Below the pieces are notes generated by a model. The model searched no databases. It was not told the DNA's origin and saw only the letters and a program-made list of their open reading frames with translations. This document shows positions 33,179 to 36,472 of a stretch of DNA of 36,472 bases, one piece after another; position 1 is the stretch's first letter; every line of letters begins with the position of its first letter. This stretch comes from Candidatus Parachristensenella avicola (GTDB lineage: Bacteria > Bacillota > Clostridia > Christensenellales > UMGS416). Location of the stretch: positions 1 to 36,472 of the forward strand of contig CAJFUN010000051.1 of NCBI GenBank assembly GCA_904420205.1. Direction: 5' to 3'. A program made the translations under genes and the position numbers.

Positions 33179-33608
33179 CGAAGACGCCGGGCTTCCGTTG
33201 GTGTTCCGGGAGATGCAGCGTATGCATCGCTCCAGGCTGCAAAGGGTGCTCAACGAATATGGGCTGTATATGGGGCAGCCCATGATTTTATTCGCATTGG
33301 AACGTATTCCTGACGCAACCCAGAAGGAATTGGCCGAGGCGCTGCATATCAGCTCGGCCACCATTACGACAAGCCTGCAGCGTATGGAGAAGGCGGGCCT
33401 TTTGACACGAACCACCGACCCGCGGGATACCCGTTGCAACCATATTGTGCTGACTGAGAAGGGGAGGCATATATCCTCGGAATGCCATACAGCTTTCGCC
33501 CATATGGACGAGGTGATGTTCAGCGGGTTCACTCAGCGCCAGAAGGACGAGCTGAACCGCTATTTTAGGCAGATGATCGACAATCTCCAGCGGCTGGATG
33601 GGGAATAG
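33168..33608 (+). CDS. MarR-family transcriptional regulator
   Basis: A 146-residue winged-helix regulator. The HTH spans about 51-76 (TQKELAEALHISSATITTSL) and the wing contains DPRDTR (84-89), the standard MarR D-x-R-D-x-R signature. Flanking helices (about 8-35 and 100-143) form the dimer interface. I prefer the ATG at 33168 (GGGGGAG 6 nt upstream), although the ATG at 33153 with AAGGGG is also possible. It overlaps the sirtuin gene by 11 bp, so it is in the same operon. Its ligand and target are unknown; no clear MarR palindrome was found next to it. A CCCTGC/GCAGGG hairpin (33609-33634) without a T-run follows. Confidence 0.88.
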   Translation: MKLDEDAGLPLVFREMQRMHRSRLQRVLNEYGLYMGQPMILFALERIPDATQKELAEALHISSATITTSLQRMEKAGLLTRTTDPRDTRCNHIVLTEKGRHISSECHTAFAHMDEVMFSGFTQRQKDELNRYFRQMIDNLQRLDGE

Positions 33609-33791
33609 CCCTGCCGGGAGCCGGAAGTGCAGGGCGGGAGCGGTGATGCCTGCGGCATTGAACCAGCGGCCGCCTCAGCTCGGCGACCATGGTGGACACA
33701 GTGGGGAAAGTGCATCGCCGCTTGTCCGGCAAAGGCGGCGGATCGATCTAACCAGCTATGACCGTTTGAAAGAAAAGAGGAGGGCGACGCG

Positions 33792-35075
33792 ATGCAAAAG
33801 CCGCTGTACGACTATGACATCTATCCCAAGGTGGTGCTGGAGGGCAAGGGCACCGATATCCATATCCGGCCGATGAGCCCGGCGCTGGCCTTTGAACAGG
33901 ATCGGGATTACGAGATTGAGATCCTGCCCACCACCGGCAGCCTGGAAGGGACGGATCAGGCGTATCCGCGGATTGCGGTGCACCCGCGGGACGGCGTATT
34001 GTCCTTCTTTTGGGCCTTTGAGGGCGAGCAAGAGTATTTTATTCGGTTACACCGTACGGACCGCGACCGGCCCTTTTTGTGCGAATGCCAGCTGTCGGTC
34101 TATTCGGTTAAACCGGATCTGTTCGGGCGCCGCCCCTACCGGGGCGATTTCCATGTGCATACCACCTGCTCGGACGGACGGGAAGCGCCGTCCTTCGTGG
34201 CGGCGATGTACCGTCAAAAGGGATTTGATTTCATGGCGGTCACGGATCATGGCCTGTGGGAGCCCTCGCAAGAGGCTATGGATGCCTATGCGGGAATCCC
34301 CATCGATTTGCAGCTTTTTCATGGCGAAGAGGTTCACGCGCCTGGAAATCATATTCATATCATCAACTTCGGCGGCAGCTTTTCTGTGAACGGGTTGTTT
34401 CGGGCTGATGAAGGGGCCTATTATGAAAAAGTGCGCGCGATTGAACGGCGGCTGCCCACGTTGGACGCGGGCGTGAACCGTTTTGAATATGCATCCTGCC
34501 TATGGTGCATTGACCAGATCCGGAAAGGCGGCGGTATGGCTATCTTCTGTCATCCGCATTGGCTGGACAACGTCTATCATGTGCCGGACGCCATGACCAG
34601 GGCCGTGCTGAGGGAAGGTATTTTCGACGCCTTTGAGCTGGTCGGCGGCCAGAGCCTTCAGGAGAATATGATGCAGTACGCCTTATACGGCGACCTGCGC
34701 GCTGAAGGATTGCAGATCCCTGTTGTGGGCAGCAGCGACTCCCATGGCGTGATTGACGGCAAAGAATTCAACCATATGAAAACCCTGGTATTTTCTCCCT
34801 CCCTGGAACTGGAGGACATCAACCGCTCGGTGATGGAGGGCTATTCGGTGCCCATAGACGAATACCCGGGAGAGCAGCCGCGCATGCAGGGCAGCTATCG
34901 AATGGTGAGTTACGCCCGCTTTTTGCTTGAGCACTATTTCCCCTACCATGATGAGCTTTGCTTTGAAGAAGGGCGGCTGATGCGGGCCTATCAGGCGGGA
35001 GATCAGCAGGCCGGTTCAGCGTTGAAACAGCTTAGCGGGCGCACCCGCCGGCTGCTGGAGCACTATTTTGCATAG
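33792..35075 (+). CDS. PHP-domain metallo-hydrolase with N-terminal beta-sandwich
   Basis: A 427-residue protein. Residues about 1-115 look like a beta-sandwich. The PHP domain follows: FHVHTTCSDG (His121, His123, Asp128), TDHG (Asp152, His153), GEEVH (Glu179-Glu180, His182), CHPHW (around 253) and SSDSHG (around 318). These are the metal ligands of PHP phosphoesterases such as histidinol phosphatase and CpdPNP-like enzymes, and all are present. The substrate is unknown, likely a small phosphate ester or nucleotide. There is no signal peptide. GGAGG precedes the ATG. The gene starts 183 bp after MarR and 36 bp before a ROK-like kinase, suggesting both act on the same sugar. Confidence 0.8.
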   Translation: MQKPLYDYDIYPKVVLEGKGTDIHIRPMSPALAFEQDRDYEIEILPTTGSLEGTDQAYPRIAVHPRDGVLSFFWAFEGEQEYFIRLHRTDRDRPFLCECQLSVYSVKPDLFGRRPYRGDFHVHTTCSDGREAPSFVAAMYRQKGFDFMAVTDHGLWEPSQEAMDAYAGIPIDLQLFHGEEVHAPGNHIHIINFGGSFSVNGLFRADEGAYYEKVRAIERRLPTLDAGVNRFEYASCLWCIDQIRKGGGMAIFCHPHWLDNVYHVPDAMTRAVLREGIFDAFELVGGQSLQENMMQYALYGDLRAEGLQIPVVGSSDSHGVIDGKEFNHMKTLVFSPSLELEDINRSVMEGYSVPIDEYPGEQPRMQGSYRMVSYARFLLEHYFPYHDELCFEEGRLMRAYQAGDQQAGSALKQLSGRTRRLLEHYFA

Positions 35076-35111
35076 AAGGGCCCAAGCCCATCAAGAAAAA
35101 GGAGAAGATCC

Positions 35112-35972
35112 ATGATTGAAGACATTCTAGGCGTAGACCTGGGCGGCAGCAAAATGCACTTCATCATCTATCACGATGGTAAGCTGATTGAAGAACGCTA
35201 TCCCACCGGCGTTGATTGCACTTCGGAACCCATCCGCGATCATCTATATGATTTTCTTGACCGGCTTGGGTTTAAGCCGCGTGCGATCGGAATGGCGATT
35301 CCCGGCGGCGTCAATGCCGAAGGGACGTTTATCACCCTGACAGACAGCCTACCGATGACCTGCTATACGCCGGCCAGCTATTTTACGCGGGACGGAATCC
35401 CCATCCGGATGCTGGGGGATATGCACTCGGCGATTCTGGCAGCGGCGGAGCCGTATCCTGACGACGTCAATGTAACCATTGTGATGATGGGTTCGGGCGT
35501 GGCCTACGGCAGCCGTACCTGGGATCAGGCCAGCGGCAAAGTGGTATATGGCGGTATGGATCTGGGTTACATCGTCTTTGATACGCCGGAAGGGCCTAAG
35601 CATCTCAACAGCATTGCCGGAGGGCGCAGCATTTTAAGGGCGGCGGGTATGGAAGGACCGGAGCTGGCCCAAAAAGTGCGGGAGAAGGATCCCAAGGCGA
35701 TGGAGGTGATCGACCGCGTAGGCTATTTTGTGGGCATGGCCATGTCCACCGTACGCCTGACGGCCCATCCTAAGGTAATTGCGCTGGGGGGCGGCGCCAG
35801 CACCTATGAAGGCATGTTTGAGAAGATCCGCGATACCTTCGATAAGACATGCCTGCCGCTGTATCGCGAGGGTGTGGAGATTATCCGGCCCAATGTGCCG
35901 ACTTCTCTGGTGGGCGAGGGCGCGATCATTTTTGCCCGCGACACCTTTTTCCCTGAGGAGCGCGGCGCATAG
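35112..35972 (+). CDS. ROK-like sugar kinase lacking the zinc motif
   Basis: A 286-residue protein of the actin-like ATPase fold. The phosphate-1 loop GVDLGGSK (7-14), the IGMAIPGGV region (59-67), a likely catalytic Asp103 in GDMHSA, MMGSGVAYG (125-133), and the adenosine loop ALGGGAS (224-230) fit ROK kinases or ROK-like proteins. The usual C-x-C-G-x2-G-C-x-E zinc motif of ROK proteins is missing; instead that region reads GPKHLNSIAGGRSIL. No HTH is present, so it is not a ROK repressor. AAAAAGGAG lies upstream of the ATG. Substrate unknown; pairing with a PHP phosphoesterase suggests sugar phosphorylation and dephosphorylation. Confidence 0.72.
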   Translation: MIEDILGVDLGGSKMHFIIYHDGKLIEERYPTGVDCTSEPIRDHLYDFLDRLGFKPRAIGMAIPGGVNAEGTFITLTDSLPMTCYTPASYFTRDGIPIRMLGDMHSAILAAAEPYPDDVNVTIVMMGSGVAYGSRTWDQASGKVVYGGMDLGYIVFDTPEGPKHLNSIAGGRSILRAAGMEGPELAQKVREKDPKAMEVIDRVGYFVGMAMSTVRLTAHPKVIALGGGASTYEGMFEKIRDTFDKTCLPLYREGVEIIRPNVPTSLVGEGAIIFARDTFFPEERGA

Positions 35973-35985
35973 CCCGTTCATAGAC

Positions 35986-36034
35986 AAAAAAATGCCGTCC
36001 CTTCACGTATTAGGCGAAGGGACGGCGCTTTTTT
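35986..36034. terminator. bidirectional terminator between convergent genes
   Basis: An 11-bp perfect stem (35994-36004 with 36016-36026) with an 11-nt loop is followed by GCTTTTTT on the plus strand. It is flanked by A-rich 35986-35992 that becomes a T-run on the minus strand. It ends both the ROK-like gene and the leftward wall-protein gene. Confidence 0.9.
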
Positions 36035-36107
36035 ATGGACGAAGCGATGGGCTGTGCGTCCTCTCGGGCGCGGCGAAACGTGCTGGACGCTAGGGGGTGT
36101 TTAGCGG

Positions 36108-36472
36108 CTATTCGGCCCGACGCTTGCGGCTGGCAAAGATCGCATAAAGCAGCACTGCACCCGTTGCCGCCATAAGACCAATCCAGACGGTAATCGATTT
36201 TGTATCACCGGTTTTCGGATTATCTGCAGAGGCGGTAGTGGTTTCACTGTCCAGGGTAGTGGATGTGGACGTTGTGGTGGCGGAGGCACCGGTGGTTTTG
36301 ATGGGCTGAGAGGGTTCTGTAGGCTCGGAAGGCTCCGTGGGCTCGGAGGGCTCCGTAGGCTGAGAGGGCTCCGTGGGTTCGGAGGGCTCTGTGGGCTGAG
36401 AGGGCTCCGTGGGTTCGGAAGGCTCCGTGGGCTGAGAGGGCTCCGTGGGTTCGGAAGGCTCCGTGGGCTGAG
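36108..36472 (-). CDS. C-terminus of a sortase-anchored wall protein (partial)
   Basis: Only the last 121 residues are in the window; the frame is open to the right edge, so the start lies outside. Reading leftward: a Ser-x-Pro-Thr-Glu-Pro repeat region, a Thr/Ser-rich linker (TTTSTSTTLDSETTTASA), the sorting motif NPKTGD, a hydrophobic segment (SITVWIGLMAATGAVLLYAI) and a positive tail ending RKRRAE. This is the standard sortase signal of Gram-positive surface proteins with NPKTG instead of LPXTG. The repeat region would act as a stalk through the cell wall. The stop is at 36108-36110. The function of the missing N-terminus is unknown. Confidence 0.88.
   Translation of the reverse strand, partial: QPTEPSEPTEPSQPTEPSEPTEPSQPTEPSEPTEPSQPTEPSEPTEPSEPTEPSQPIKTTGASATTTSTSTTLDSETTTASADNPKTGDTKSITVWIGLMAATGAVLLYAIFASRKRRAE
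36312..36472 (-). repeat. 18-bp tandem repeat encoding SxPTEP, nine units
   Basis: Nine 18-bp units encode SEPTEP or SQPTEP and run to the window edge, with the last unit short by one base. From left to right on the plus strand the variable residue is E, E, Q, E, Q, E, Q, E, Q, so a 36-bp E/Q pair is the higher-order unit. Near-identity between pairs suggests recent duplication by slippage or recombination. The true unit count is unknown because the array continues outside. Confidence 0.9.

Noticed and set aside
36101..36289. 62-codon minus-strand frame at the right end
   Set aside because: It is out of frame with the NPKTGD sorting signal and the SxPTEP repeats, which define the true frame.
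36312..36472. CRISPR array at the right edge
   Set aside because: The 18-bp units are contiguous, without unique spacers, and encode an in-frame Ser-Pro-Thr-Glu repeat.

Overview
The window looks like chromosomal DNA of an anaerobic, low-oxygen-tolerance Gram-positive bacterium of the class Clostridia, probably a gut commensal with a fairly GC-rich genome. The clues are Shine-Dalgarno sites close to AGGAGG before most genes, a rubrerythrin/rubredoxin pair under a PerR-like operator, an iron-sulfur flavoprotein, a KtrAB potassium system, a TM1266-type ACT-like regulator, and an NPKTG-type sortase substrate at the right edge. An order such as Christensenellales is possible, but no marker gene here settles it. 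I saw no rRNA, tRNA, CRISPR array, transposase or phage gene.

Layout. (1) 130-5775, minus strand: a carbohydrate operon read right to left, with a GH32 beta-fructosidase, a SUKH/SMI1-like protein carrying a GIIGGADGP motif, a GH33 sialidase and an MFS transporter. No enzyme has a signal peptide, so small sugars are probably imported and cleaved inside the cell. (2) 5902-10088, plus: SPOUT RNA methyltransferase, KtrB, KtrA, an alpha/beta hydrolase and an iron-sulfur flavoprotein, tightly packed. (3) 10198-10926, minus: rubredoxin and rubrerythrin for peroxide defence. (4) 11235-14585, plus: an APH-like kinase, an ABC exporter half and a DUF4870 membrane protein. (5) 14743-19506, plus: a three-gene cassette (DUF2089 zinc-ribbon/HTH regulator, YvlB/SHOCT-like protein, membrane-bound paralogue of it) followed by a heterodimeric ABC exporter. 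(6) 19925-23786, minus: a P-loop kinase with a damaged Walker A, a small ACT-like regulator, a Na+/phosphate cotransporter-PhoU protein and an EamA transporter. (7) 23991-29079, plus: a MacB-type ABC ATPase, an FtsX-like permease and a secreted coiled-coil protein. (8) 29219-35972, plus: a sigma-like/TM/CapA fusion, a phosphohexomutase, a sirtuin, a MarR regulator, a PHP metallo-hydrolase and a ROK-like kinase. (9) 36108 to the edge, minus: the C-terminus of a wall-anchored protein with SxPTEP repeats.

The most unusual items are two. One is the protein at 29219-30997, which joins a sigma-70-like cytoplasmic region to an extracellular CapA domain through one membrane helix. The other is the cassette at 14743-15904, where three consecutive genes share one short helical motif and the second and third genes look like soluble and membrane-bound versions of the same protein. 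The wall-anchored protein at the right edge has no start codon in the window and is easy to miss. Several start codons were moved downstream from the longest open frame because a clear Shine-Dalgarno sequence points to the internal start.
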